Origin: Letharia columbiana | Taxonomy: Eukaryota > Ascomycota > Lecanoromycetes > Lecanorales > Parmeliaceae | Direction: 5' to 3' | NCBI RefSeq assembly: GCF_014066305.1 | Contig: NW_023501052.1 | Coordinates: 933,001 to 997,000 of the forward strand | DNA: 64,000 nucleotides | In this document: piece after piece, positions 41,161-54,679 of the stretch | Layout of the letters: each line of letters opens with the position of its first letter | How positions within the stretch are numbered: the first letter of the stretch is position 1 | The notes under the pieces: generated by a model | Seen by the model: only the letters and a program-made list of their open reading frames with translations | Databases searched by the model: none | What the model was told of the DNA's origin: nothing | Made by a program: the position numbers and the translations under genes

Positions 41161-44100
41161 CTTATAGCTCTTTATAATAAGAAGCGTCTTATAGCGCTAT
41201 CGATATTAAATAATAAATAATATAATAGAAATTAAGCGAATATTAATATTAATTTTATAAGTAAAGATAAATAATAAATATATTATAATAAATATATTAT
41301 AATAGATATATTATAATAAGTCTATAGCTTTTTATATTATCTTATTATAAATAATAATAAATATATAATTTTATAAGAATTTAATCTTAGATAATAATTA
41401 TATAATTAAAGATTTTCTAATAATATATATAATATTAAATTATAATTTATCGAGCTAATAGAATATATAATTATCTTCTTATTAAGATTTATAATAATTC
41501 GATTATTATTTAATTATAATAATTATTATAATAGAGTTAACTTTTAAGATATATTAATAATTTAAATTATTATTTTTAATACTTAAGTATTATCTTATAA
41601 TTTAAAAATAATTATAAAATATATATTATAAGTAATAATAAGAGTATAAGATATATAATAAATTTATTATAATAAGTCTATTAAGAAGAAAAGAATAAAT
41701 ATTAAAACGCGATAATAAAAATAATAATTATTAATCTTATTCGAGCGAGCTAGTTAGAGCGCGAGGCTTTTTATACTAAAGCTATATATAATATAATTAT
41801 AATTATTATTCTTCTTTAAGTTTTCTTCTATTATAATTTTATAATCTTCTATTTCTTTTAACTATAATAATTTCTTCTTTTTAAATTATAGTAAAATTAA
41901 ATTTTAATTTATCGAGATTTATTTTTTAATCTTAATTATTAGAAAAGCTAGCGTCTCTATATCTATAAATTTAATTATAAAATATTATTAAGTATTTATA
42001 AGAGCGTAGTTTACTAGTAGTTAGCTAGCGAATATAGACTATAAAAGATATAGTATTATTATAAGATTTAATAGTATATTTAATAGTAGAATTAATCTCT
42101 AAGAAATATTAAAACTTCGAGATATATAAAGTAAATCTATATTCGTTAAGTCTCTAAGTATATAAGATATATTATTAAAATTAAACTCTAAAAGAAATCT
42201 TAATATAATATATATAATATCGACGCTTTAGCGTAAGTAGCGCTAAGGCTTATAATAATATTAAATCTAATAATTATCTTCTCTTCTAAATCTTAATCTT
42301 TAGACGTCTAAATAGAAATAAAATACTTATTAAAAAATCTTTAAACTCTAATAGAAAAATAAGAGAAAAGAGTCGATTTATTACGATATTATTTTAATAA
42401 AATAATAGAATTAACTATTACGCGTCGTAAACGCGTTATTAATATATTATATAATAATATTAATACTATTTTTAAAAATAATATTATTTCTATAATATTA
42501 ATTAATAGTAATTTATAATAAATCGATATATTTAATATTAGCGTTTTTATAGCGCTAGTTAATAGCCTCTATAGCGAATAATATTAAATTTAAGAATTTA
42601 TAATAAAATCTTAAAAAATCTAATAGATAAATAAAGAAAGAAGAGTTTTTCTATAAATAATATTATTTCTATAGCGTATTACGTTTATAGCGAAATAACG
42701 TAATAATAATCTTTATTATAAAAATTCGAAGGAAATAATTAATAAAGTAACGCGTTCGCGATAATACTTTTAATTATTAATTAATAATAATAGTAGAAAT
42801 AATAATAATAGTTAGACGACGCGACTTTATAGATAATAGCGAAATATAATTATATCGCTACTATTTATATTATTAAATACTATCTATTAATAATAGCGCT
42901 ATAATAAAAAATATAAAAATCCTCTTCGAATTATTTATTTTTATTCTTTATAACTTCTAATATTTCTCTTATAAGTATTTACTTTAATGCTATAATATTA
43001 ATATTAATATTAATATAAATATAATATATCTTATTATACTAGTAATCTACTTCTCTTTATTATAAGTATCTTATTATTATTAATCGCGTTAATATATAAA
43101 TTAATAATTTTATAATATTCTTTTTTAATAATAATAATAACTTTAATAGTAAATATATAGTCGTCTTATAGACGCGACTATTAATTCTTAACTATTTCTA
43201 TTACTATTACTTTATATATATATCTATTAATAAATTCTAATATCTAATTTATTATATAAAACTTACTTTTATTAAGACGACGATTTATATATTTAAAATA
43301 AATCTTCTCTCTATAATAACTATAAGACTAAAAGACGCGATATTAATCGCTATATTAAAATTTCTTTATATCTTTAAATATAGATAAGAAAATTAATATA
43401 ACGCTATCGTCGTATTAAATAGTTTTAGAAGTTATCTTATCGATAAACTAAGCTTAATAAGAAGATTACTTAATAATATAAGTTATAAAAATATACGATA
43501 GCGATAACTTTAATCGCTTCTATTATAATTATAGATTTTTAAAACTAGTTTATAACGATAAATAAGCGTATAGTAAAGTTAAAGAAAATAAATAAGTTAT
43601 TAAAGAAAGAGCTTAAGAGCCTTTATCGATATATAATAAATATTAATAAATATTAACTCGATAACTATACTTTAACTATCTTTTTATTAAAGAATTAAGT
43701 TAATAAATTTAATTTAAAATCTAACGCTAAGATAATAAAGAATATTTAAATAATAATCTTTTTTTAATAATAACGCTAGCGTAAGATTCTTAGATAGTTC
43801 TTTAATAATTACTCTAGATAAAAATATATTTATATTAATAGTATATATTTTAATATAATAAATTCTCTCTATAGTAGAGCTTAATAGATAATTAAATAAT
43901 ATAATTATTTTATTAACTTATATTTTAATAATAGTAAATATAAAGAAGTATATATATAATATAAGTATTATCTAGAAATATATCTAATCTAATTAATAAT
44001 TATATCTTATTTTATTATCTTTACTTACTTATTATTAATTTATATAATTAATTAAACTCTTTAATAATAAGAGATTTATTATTTATTACTTAATACTTTC

Positions 44101-47100
44101 GCTTATTATTTATCTATTTATAGACTTAAATTAGCTCGCTAATATTAATAAATTTATTATTTAATAATTATTAATTATACTTTTTACTTTAATTAATTTA
44201 TTTAACTTTATATTAAATATCTTTCTTATACGTAATCTTATTAATAATTTCTTTAATTTTCTAAAGTTTATTATTATCGATAAGCTTAAGAGCTTATATA
44301 AAAATATTCCCTATATTATTATAATCGCGATTATAATAAAACTTAAATAACGATATATAAAAGATATTATAAATTTTATACGTCGAGAGTAAAAGTAAAT
44401 AGTATATCTACGCTTTTATCTTATCTATAATTCGAAATAATCTTATAAATTTATAAGATAACTTCTTACTTAGATATTTTTACTTTAAATTCTTAATCGT
44501 TAATATTATTAAATTATCTATTTTATAGCTTTAAAGCTAATATATTTTATTATAATACTTAAACTAAGTTATAATAACGCTATAAAAATACTCTATTATC
44601 TTATTTTTTAATACTTATAACTTCTTTACTCTATTATTTATAACGAATATCTCTCTCTTAATAAAGTCGTTCTTAATCTCTTAATAAATTTTAAAATAAT
44701 ATTTATATATTAGAAAGAACGATATTATTTTAATAAAGAAATATTAACTATTTATATAAGCGAACTCTATTATTAATAATTATTTTACTTAAATATTTTA
44801 CTTATTATTAGCGAATATATATAAGAAGTATTTTAATATCTAATTTTAACGCTTAGTTTACTCGTTAATTTATAAATAAAAGACGATACTTAGACGTCGC
44901 TTAATTTTAAAATAAAAGTAAATAGTAAACTAGAAGTTACTAATAAATATAGAATCTCTATTATTAATAATATTATTTAATATATTATAGCGATATACTA
45001 TTTTAAAATAAAATACTTTTATTAGCTAAGCGATATCGATCGTAATAAATATAGAAATATATCTTATTATTTTTATAAATTAATTTATTATAATTGAAAT
45101 AGTATTATAAATAATACTCTTATATTTACTCGCTAATAAGTCGATAATAAAGTTTATAGAAATTTTCTTTTATAACTTAATAGCGATAAAAAGCGAATTT
45201 AACTCGTTATAGAGACGATATCGCGAAGTCTTAATTTATTAATAAATATTATATATCTTAATATAGTCGATAACTTACTTTAAGCTTTTATTTTAATAAT
45301 ATTTATAAGTAAGTAGCTTATATATCTTTATAATATTAAAGTATTTAAATAACGAATTATTATAATATTTACTAATAAGCTCTTTTTTTAAAATCTTATT
45401 TCTAGAGATATAAAGGCGATTATTATATCTTAATAATTTCTTAAAGTCTAAGATTTATATTTAATTATATATATAACGCTTAATCGCTAACTTATTAATA
45501 TTAATTCGAAAAGAGCTTATTTAATTATTATAAGTTTATAAGTCTCGAATTAATATTTTTATTAGTCTTTAAAATACGTTATAAATAATCTCTTATATAA
45601 TCTTAAGCTCTCTTTTAGAAATAATTATCTAAACGTCGATAATATAAAATATAAATATTATTATTATTATAATCTTCTTATTTCTTTATAACTACTCGCT
45701 ATTAATTTAAAATATAAGTTTATTTTATAATATTAATAATAGCTTAATATTTAATAACGATATTCTCTTATAATTAAAACGTTATAATAGCGAGTTAATA
45801 GAATTTAATTTATTTATTTAATAAAAAATCTTAAAGTTATAAGTAGTTAACTTTAATATTTAACGAGTTTATTTAAAATTTAATTTCTTCTACTTTATAA
45901 AGTCTTTAAAAATATTATAATTCGTTAGAATTTTAATATAAAACGTATTATCTTTTAGATAATAATATTATTACTTTATAAATACTATAATAGCGAGTAG
46001 CTCTTAATTATAAATCTTATAGTTTTACTTTATAGAATTTTTTTTTAAATTAAAATACTATTAATTATTAATAGCTATCTTTATTTAATTATAAAAATAT
46101 AATTTTTATATCGAAGTTAAAAGCGTTAATCTTAAGATATAATTTTAAATTTAAATTATAATAGCGTAGAAATAGCGCGATTATAAAAGTACTTTAAAGC
46201 TATTAAAACGCTAGCTTAACGTTATTTATCTACTCTAGCGATTTAAATTTCTTATTATTCTTATTTTCTTTAAGTAAATAAATAAGTAACGCTATTATAT
46301 TAAAATAGCTATAGATAAATCGCTAATAGAAATTAATAAAGTTTAAAAAGACTTATATATTTTAATAACTTTTTAATTTTAATTACTTTTTAATAATAAT
46401 AATATATTTCTAATTTATTATAATATCTTCGATAAATATAATAAACTCTAGAAACTTAATTTATTCGATATAGAATTAATATTTTTTTAAATTAATATAT
46501 AATTAAAACTAGCGTAAACGCTTAAATACTTATTTAATATATTATTAATACTTTATTAAATTAATACTATAAATTAAAATATTATTTAAATATATTATAT
46601 ATATTATATCTATTAAATTCGTAAAAGCTTTATTAATATATATTTAAAAAGTTATTAATATATTAACGAGTTTAAAAGATATAATTAAATATTCGAAGTA
46701 GTCGTAATAACTACGAAACGTTATTTTTTATTTTTTATTTTCTTTAATTTAAATTTAATAATAAATTTTTTTAAAGTTTAGCTTTATAAAGATTTTAAAC
46801 TTATATAAGTAATTTAGAGTCTTAATAATTAGAGATAACGAATATTAATTTTTAATAATTATTATATTTAAACTTCGATAATTAATATAAAAATAAAACT
46901 CTTTTTTTTTTTTAGAAATAAAAAGAATTAATACTTCGATTAAGAAAGTTAAATAATAAATTTAATCTTTCTAAAGAGAGTTCTTTAGATAATATTATAG
47001 CTTTATTAACTTTATTTAAAATAAATTATATAAAAAACTATATAGTAACTTCTTATTACTTTTAATCTTAATAGTATAATCTCTTTACTTAAATATAAAT

Positions 47101-47384
47101 AAGATCTCTACTTTTTATAAAAAAAAATATTATTAAACTCTAATAACTTCTAAGAGAGCTTTAGATTATATTTATTTTTCGATTCGCTTTATATTATTAT
47201 AATATATATAATTATAAATATATTTAGCTTTTATTTAATAATTTAAATAAATTTAATTAATTTTTTAATTTATAATTTATTAGCGTTAACTTTAAATCGC
47301 TATTACTTTATTATTAAATTTAATAATATTTATAATTAATTTAGTCTAGATATATTTAATATAATATTAAAATCTTTTTAATTA

Positions 47385-50300
47385 ATTAGATAAGCGAAGG
47401 AGTTAGAGTTATAGCGACGAATACGTAAAACTTAAAAAAAAAAAAAAAAAAAATCTTTTAAATTTTCATTTTATTATTTTACGTCTTTTTATAATAATAT
47501 TAAGATCTAAGATTATAAAAGCGAATACGCTAAATTTAATAGCGTTCTCGATTTTTAATTATCTAATTTACTTTCTTCTTTATATATTACTTTATTTAAA
47601 ATCTTTTAATAATTTATAATCGCGATATTAAAATCTATAGATTATATCTACTTTAATATATTTTATTTAATAACAACTTTTATATATTATAACGCGTGAT
47701 ATTAAATATTTTAATATCGTATATTATTATAAATAATATATTTAATTAAATTTAGCTTTACTCTACTTAAAAATTAATATTATTTATTATTATAAATAAT
47801 ATATTTAATTAAATTTAGCTTTACGCTATTATTATTATATATAATTTATTTAATTAAATATCGCTAATAAGTTATTATTATCTATAAATAATATTTATCT
47901 AAATAAAAAATAAATTCTCTTTTACTTTATCTCTAACTATTTTAATATAAAATTTTATTTTTAATTTATATTTATTACGCGCTTACTATATATTTAATTT
48001 AATTTTATCTCTTATAAGAATATAATCTTTCTTTTTTTACTCTCTTTTCTTTATTATAATAACTTATTCTAAAAAGATTTTAAAAGAAAAATATATCTTC
48101 GCTCGCGAAGTTATAATTAGATTTCGAGTTAGATATTAAATTAAATATAAAATTTAATTTCTATAAGTAGATATAACTATTTTATTATAATTTTTAAATC
48201 TTATAAATTTTTTACTCTTTAAAATTATAGTTAAATAATAAAAAATAATTTAAATAAAAAATAATTAGCTTATTAATATTATAGAGAATTTTAATTTATT
48301 AAGAGAGTTAAGAGAGAATAATAATATTATCTTAATTAAAATAAGATTATAATAACAATAATTTCTTCTCTTAACTATATTTAATCTTTTAATTAAATCT
48401 TAAAGTAAAAATAATATAATTACTTAATCTTTAACTAGATTACTATTTAAAGAAGCTCTTTTAAATTTTAATAAACCGCGTAAACTAAGTAGATAAATTT
48501 ATACTATTTTATTTATTTAGAATCTTATTAAAATTATAAATATCTTAATTATAAATATATATCTATAATTAAAACTAAGCGATAAAGTTCTCTATATTTA
48601 TTATTATAATTAAATATTTATATATTTATAAAAAGATTTTTAAGTTCGCTCTCTTCTTTATAACTCTTTCTTTCTTCTTAATCTAAGAGTTTTTTATCTT
48701 TACTCTCTTCTCTATAACTCTTTCTTTCTTCTCGATTTAAGAGTTTTTTATCTATACTTTTTTCGATATAACTCTCTCTTTCTTTTTAATTTAAGAATTC
48801 TCTATATATACTCTTTTTAATATAATTCTTTCTTTTTTATAATTTAAGAGACTTTTAATATTAAGCGAAGTTAAGTTTAATCTAATTAATTTTAATACTT
48901 TTAATCTTTTAATAATTAATCTCTTTTTAAAATATTTAAATAAGTATAATTATAAATCGAAAAATATATATAATTCTAGTTTTAGATTAAAGCGATATAG
49001 TTATCTTTTAACTTTTATAAATAAATCTAAAAAATTAAAAACTATATTTAAAGATATTATTCTTTTTATTAATTTATATAATAATATTATAGAGATTTTT
49101 AGAGTTAGTTAAAAAACTTACTATATCTATAATATATTATTATTAAATCTCTTCTCGAAATCTAATTAATATTAAATAGTAGATAATCTTAATACTATTT
49201 TTAAAGATATTCTTTTTCTCTATAAAATAATTAATTATTAAAATTAATATCTTTTTATAGAGTTCTTCTTTAATAACGCTTTATATTTCTTATATTAAAA
49301 TAAGATTATAAAGCGAAATAAAATAATAAATAATTTTAAGATTATTAATTAAAAAGCTCTTTTTATAAATAATAAAAATCTAGTTATTATTAATTTTAAT
49401 AGATCGAAAAAGCGCTTTTTATACTAGACTTAAAAGAAAAATCTTATATTTTAACGCTTTTAAGATATTAATAATATAATATTTAATATTTTAAGTTTAA
49501 TTATTTATTAATATAAATTTTACTTTATACTCTAATTATTATTTTTATAATAGATTATCTAGAATTAATAAATAATTATTTATAATTTAAAATTATATAA
49601 GATAAAATAACTTCGTTTAAATTATAATATCATCGATAATAACTTAAAAACTACTATTTATATTTTCTTTTTTTATCTTTTAATAATTAACTTCGATATT
49701 ATATATTTAAATAATAATAAGTAAAATAGATAAATTAATAATATTATTTAATTTACGTTTAAAAATATCTATAGTTATTATATATAATAGTACTAGTTAA
49801 AAAGCTATATTAATATAAATTATAAGATATATATTAAAAAAAAGTAGAGTATTAATAGCGCTAGTTATTTGATTAATATTAATTATTTATTATCTATTAA
49901 TCTATTAAAATAATTCTAAGAGTATATATTTTATAAGAGTAATAAATATTCTAAATTCGCGAGTTTAATATTAATCGTTATAATTTATAATCTTAAAAGC
50001 TTAATTTAATATAATAGTCTTACTCTAATAAAATATAACTTTCTTAAACTTATAAAATTCTATTATAATATTTATAATAAGAATTATTTAAATCGAGGCG
50101 ACGCGTAACTTAATATCGAAATTAAAGATATTCTTATTATCGATAATATTATATTATTATAAAAGATATACTATTTTAAATAATAAATATAAGAATTTTA
50201 TAATTCTCGATAAATCGTATATTATCTTATAGTTTTACGATATTCTTTTATATTAACGCGTAATATAAGTTTAATCTTTATTAAATTAAACTTAAGTAAT

Positions 50301-51378
50301 TTATTATAAAGTAAAGAAAATTTTATTTATAATAAAGTCTATAATAGTAATAAAGATCTATTCGCTATATTATTTAAAAACTATTTTATATTTAATAATA
50401 ATAACTTTAAAGACTTAAGATTCTCTTAATTTTATATTAATAAATACTTCGAAGTAAATTAATATAGTTAAACTATAGTTAATATTTAAGAATTTTATTT
50501 AAAATAATTTAATATAGTTAAAGAATATAAAAAGAGTAAATAAAGAGTTATTATCGTATTAGAAGATTTAATAAAAATAAAGTTCTTATTTAATATATAA
50601 TTAAAATATTATATAAGATAACTATTCTTTATATATTATAAATTTAATATTAATAATTACTTAATTATTATTATATAAATTATTACTTCTTTATCGAGTA
50701 TTTAGAAATTTAATAATTCGATATTATTTATAAATAATATTAATAGTTATTTATCTATAGATAATTAGATAAGAATCTTAATTATTAAAAACTTTTATCG
50801 CTCTTATTAGATACTTTTAATTAAAAAGATTAATAAGTTTATATTATTTATTTAAATAGATAGATAGTATATCTAGAAGTATTAATAACTAGAGCTTGCT
50901 TTAAATTAAATAACTACTCTATTACTTTAAAAACTTAATAATATCTTTATAGAATTATAATTAATATTTATTATTATACTTTTATACTAGTTATAAAAAA
51001 AGTTATATTATTATAATAATCTAAGTTAATATTAAAAAAAATAAAAAGTTATAAATATTAATAAGAGCGATTTTAATATTAAGCGCTTCGCTATAATAAT
51101 AATAAGATTTCTAAAAATAGTCTTTTAGATAACTCGAAGTTTAATTAATATAATTTTATTAATCTCGATTTTAAGTAAATAATTAAATTATATAAAATTA
51201 TATAACTTTATATAAATTAGTTTCTATAAAAAGTATTATTTATTTTTTAATTATATCTTCTAGATTAGCTTTAATTAACTAATAATATATTTTATAAATT
51301 CTTTTATTATATTTAGAATATTCTAATTATTTTAATTAAATAGAAGAATATTTAAGTTATATTTCGAGAAAGATATAT
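47385..51378 (+). repeat. repeat X, copy 1 (~4.0 kb)
   Basis: Collinear with 54,680-58,741. The left end has GAGTTATAGCGACGAATACG then an A20 run (47,434-47,453); the right end has AAAGAATATTTAAGTTATAT-type wording. Contains a ~55-bp tandem array at 48,650-48,860. RIP-mutated and non-coding. Confidence 0.8.
48650..48860 (+). repeat. ~55-bp tandem array in X copy 1, 4 units
   Basis: TATAACTCTTTCTTTCTTCT, then TTTAAGAGTTTTTTATC, repeated. The equivalent place in X copy 2 (55,960-56,215) has about 5 units. Confidence 0.75.
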
Positions 51379-51649
51379 AAATATTAACTTTTATTATAAT
51401 TATAATATATTTAATTAAAAGAATAATAAAAAAAGGCGAGTAACTATTAATATTACGTACTTATTATTTAATTTAAATATTAAATTTATCTTATAATTCT
51501 ATATTAAATATATTTTTAAAATTTTAATCGCGAGATTATATAAGTACTATAATTTCTTTAATAGTATTATTAAGATAAAGAAATAATTATTAAAATTATT
51601 AATTATAAATAAAGTTAAGAATCTTTATAATTTTAATTAGTATATATAA

Positions 51650-53720
51650 AAGAATAAGATAGAGCTAAGCTTGAAAATCTTGAATTTATATATATAGTTA
51701 ATTATTAATTCGAGTTCTATACGCTTTTTAATTAGATTAGCTAAGTTAGCTTAATAGCTCTCTTACGCTTTTCTTATTAAAAATCTATATATAGAAGTCT
51801 TATACTCTAAAATAATTATCTTTTTAAGAATATTATTACTTTATAATTTCGTAAATTATAAAGCTTAATATACGCTTTCTAACGCTATAAAAATTATAAA
51901 GTTTAATCTATTATTAGTAAATTAAATAAATATTTAAATATAATAGTTATAATAGTTATAATTAGTCGCGTTCGAGATCGAATAATAATCCTTTCACCTA
52001 TTTATATAATTATTCTTCTTTTATTATTTTATTATTTTATTAATATAAATATAATCGTTCTCGATATCTCTCGCGAAAACGTTATTAAATACTTTAGATA
52101 TATATATCTCTTTTATTCGCCTCTTAGACCCTCTATTAACGCTCTTAGATTACTTCTTAACGAATTCGCTATTATTAATAATCGAGGTCGTAAGCGAGCT
52201 TAATAGCTAGCTATTTACTACTACTTATAAACGCGTTAAAAGACTTTTAAAAAGAGCTTAAACGAATACGTTCTTCTTTATATACTTCTTTTAAGCTAGC
52301 GATAATATCTTTTAATCTAGTAATACTATTTTCTAAGACGTGTCTTTCTTCTTAACTCGTTCTTTATTACTCTATTTTAAAGTCTTTTAATAGAGCTTAA
52401 ACGAATTTATAGCTATTATTCTTCTTTATATATTTCTCTTAAGTTAGCGATACTCGATTAGTCGCTTAATTAATATTATCTATCTTATTAGCTTAGTAAT
52501 TTACTTAGTTAATTACTTAGCTAGTTACTTAATCTAATACTCTATAAAAGAAGAAGTAAGAGAAGAAACTATAATAGATAAATACGAAGAATATTACGGA
52601 GAATACTATAGAGAATACTACGGAGAATTAAGCGATAATAAGATTATTATCGTTAAGAATACGACTTAGCTCTTTAAGATCTTACGTTATATACTCTTTA
52701 CGATTTTATATTAAATTATTACTTAGTAAGCGAAGAATATTATTATAACTTAGCTTATTATTTCTACTATATTAAGAAGTAAGAGAAGAAACTATAATAG
52801 ATAAATACGAAGAATATTACGAAGAAATTAAGCGGTAATAAGACTATTATTATTAAGAATACGACTTAGCTCTTTAAGATTTCACGTTATATACTCTTTA
52901 TAATTCTATATTAAATTATTACTTAGTAAGCGAAGAATACTACTATAATTTAATCTATTATCTCTACTATATTAAGAAGTAAGAGAAGAAACTATAATAG
53001 ATAAATGCGAAGAATATTATAGAAGAAATTAAGCGGTAATAAGATTACTATTATTAAGAATACGACTTAGCTCTTTAAGACCCTACGTTATATACTCTCT
53101 ATAATTTCATATTAAATTATTACTTAGTAAGCGAAGAATACTACTATAATTTAATCTATTATTTCTACTATATTAAGAAGTAAGAGAAGAAATTATAATA
53201 GATAAATATAAAGAATATTACGAAGAAATTAAGCGATAATAAGATTATTATCGTTAAGAATATAACTTAACTCTTTAAGATCCCACGTTATATACTCTCT
53301 ACGATTTCATATTAAATTATTACTTAGTAAGTAGAGAATATTATTATAACTTAGTTTATTATCTCTACTATATTAATATAATATATTATTATAATAATAT
53401 TATAAGAGAAGAATTTACTACGACGCTTATAGTTAATTAAATCTCTATAAAAGAAATATCGAATAATATATATTTAGACGAATTTAAAGCTATTTTATTA
53501 TTCGAAAGATTTTACTACGATAAAAGATATTATAAGATTTATATTACTAATTAATACGTTATCTTTATTTCTTTTTAATATTTCGATACTTTTTAGATTA
53601 AAAACGTATAGTAAGCGATTAGAGTTTAATTTAACTTAGAACTAGAACTAAAATTTAATTTAACTTAGAAAAATTTAACTCTATAAATTTAATTTATAGG
53701 CTCTTTACTTATTATATTAT
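51650..53720 (-). repeat. repeat Z, copy 2 (inverted)
   Basis: Reverse complement of 31,290-33,990 without the family-M insertion. It includes an expanded ~200-bp tandem array at 52,550-53,370. Confidence 0.72.
52550..53370 (+). repeat. ~200-bp tandem array, 4 units
   Basis: AAGAAGTAAGAGAAGAAACT starts near 52,552, 52,774, 52,974 and 53,175. Each unit continues through ACGACTTAGCTCTTTAAGA and TTACTTAGTAAGCGAAGAAT. The inverted Z copy 1 has fewer units. Confidence 0.8.
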
Positions 53721-54679
53721 AATTTAATATATAATTAATATTTAATCTTATATCGCTAACGCTCGAGTTATCTAATTCTTTAATTAAAAAAATAATATCT
53801 TTTATAAATATTAAAATTTCGAACTTTAAATTAATTATATTAAAGATTTATTTATATATAATAATCTCGATTTATTAACTTAACGATAGAATATTATAGT
53901 CTTTTAAATATTAATATATTAACTATATAAAATAATATTATAAAAAATATATTTAAATATTATAAGCTAATTTCTATATTAAATAAACTATTATACTTTA
54001 TAATAACTATTAATTATTCTCTAATATAATTTAAATAAGTTATTAATTTAATATAAAGTTAATAAGAAATATAATTAGAAGATTTAATAGAATATTTATA
54101 AGCTTAATTCTTTAGAGAAGATTAATTAATATCTCGCTACTTTTGCATTTAATTAAAAAGATTTAATAAAGATAATTAAATATTTCTCTATTAAAAAGTA
54201 ATATTTCTATTAAAAATATCTAAAAAATATTTTAAGATATAATATTTTATAAGTAGCTTTATATCTTAATAGTTAATATCTTATTAATTTTTTATTTTAA
54301 GAATCTTATCGATATTACTTTTAATATAAAATTATATCTATTAATTAACTTTAAAATAAAATTAAAAGATAAAATTTAAAAGTAAATAAGTAGCTAGATA
54401 ATAATAATATTAAATTATTAAATAAGAAATAAGAGTTTTATTATTAATAGTCTAGAGTTTATAATTTTCTTAATAAATAATTTAAGTATTTAATCTTATT
54501 TTAATCTACTCGATTAATAATATTATCTATATCTATAAATTAGAATAATTAATATTAAGTTTCTTAGTCGACTTTATTATATATCTAAGTCTATTATAAT
54601 AATTTCTATTACTATATTAATATCGCTATTATCTAAAATCTTATACTTATTAATATTTATTTATTTAATATATTATATA

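Larger units (their letters stand above)
39005..41995 (+). repeat. repeat D1, copy A
   Basis: Collinear with 58,742-62,640: the same lead-in (AAATTTTCTCTATAAAATTT, GATCTTCGAAATCGAATT), then the 34-bp satellite. After that come AAATCTTATATTATTAATA, the R block (~40,535-41,160), and an end near ATCTATAAATTTAATTATAA. The left end abuts GC-normal DNA at ~39,005, so this looks like a true element edge. Confidence 0.8.
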
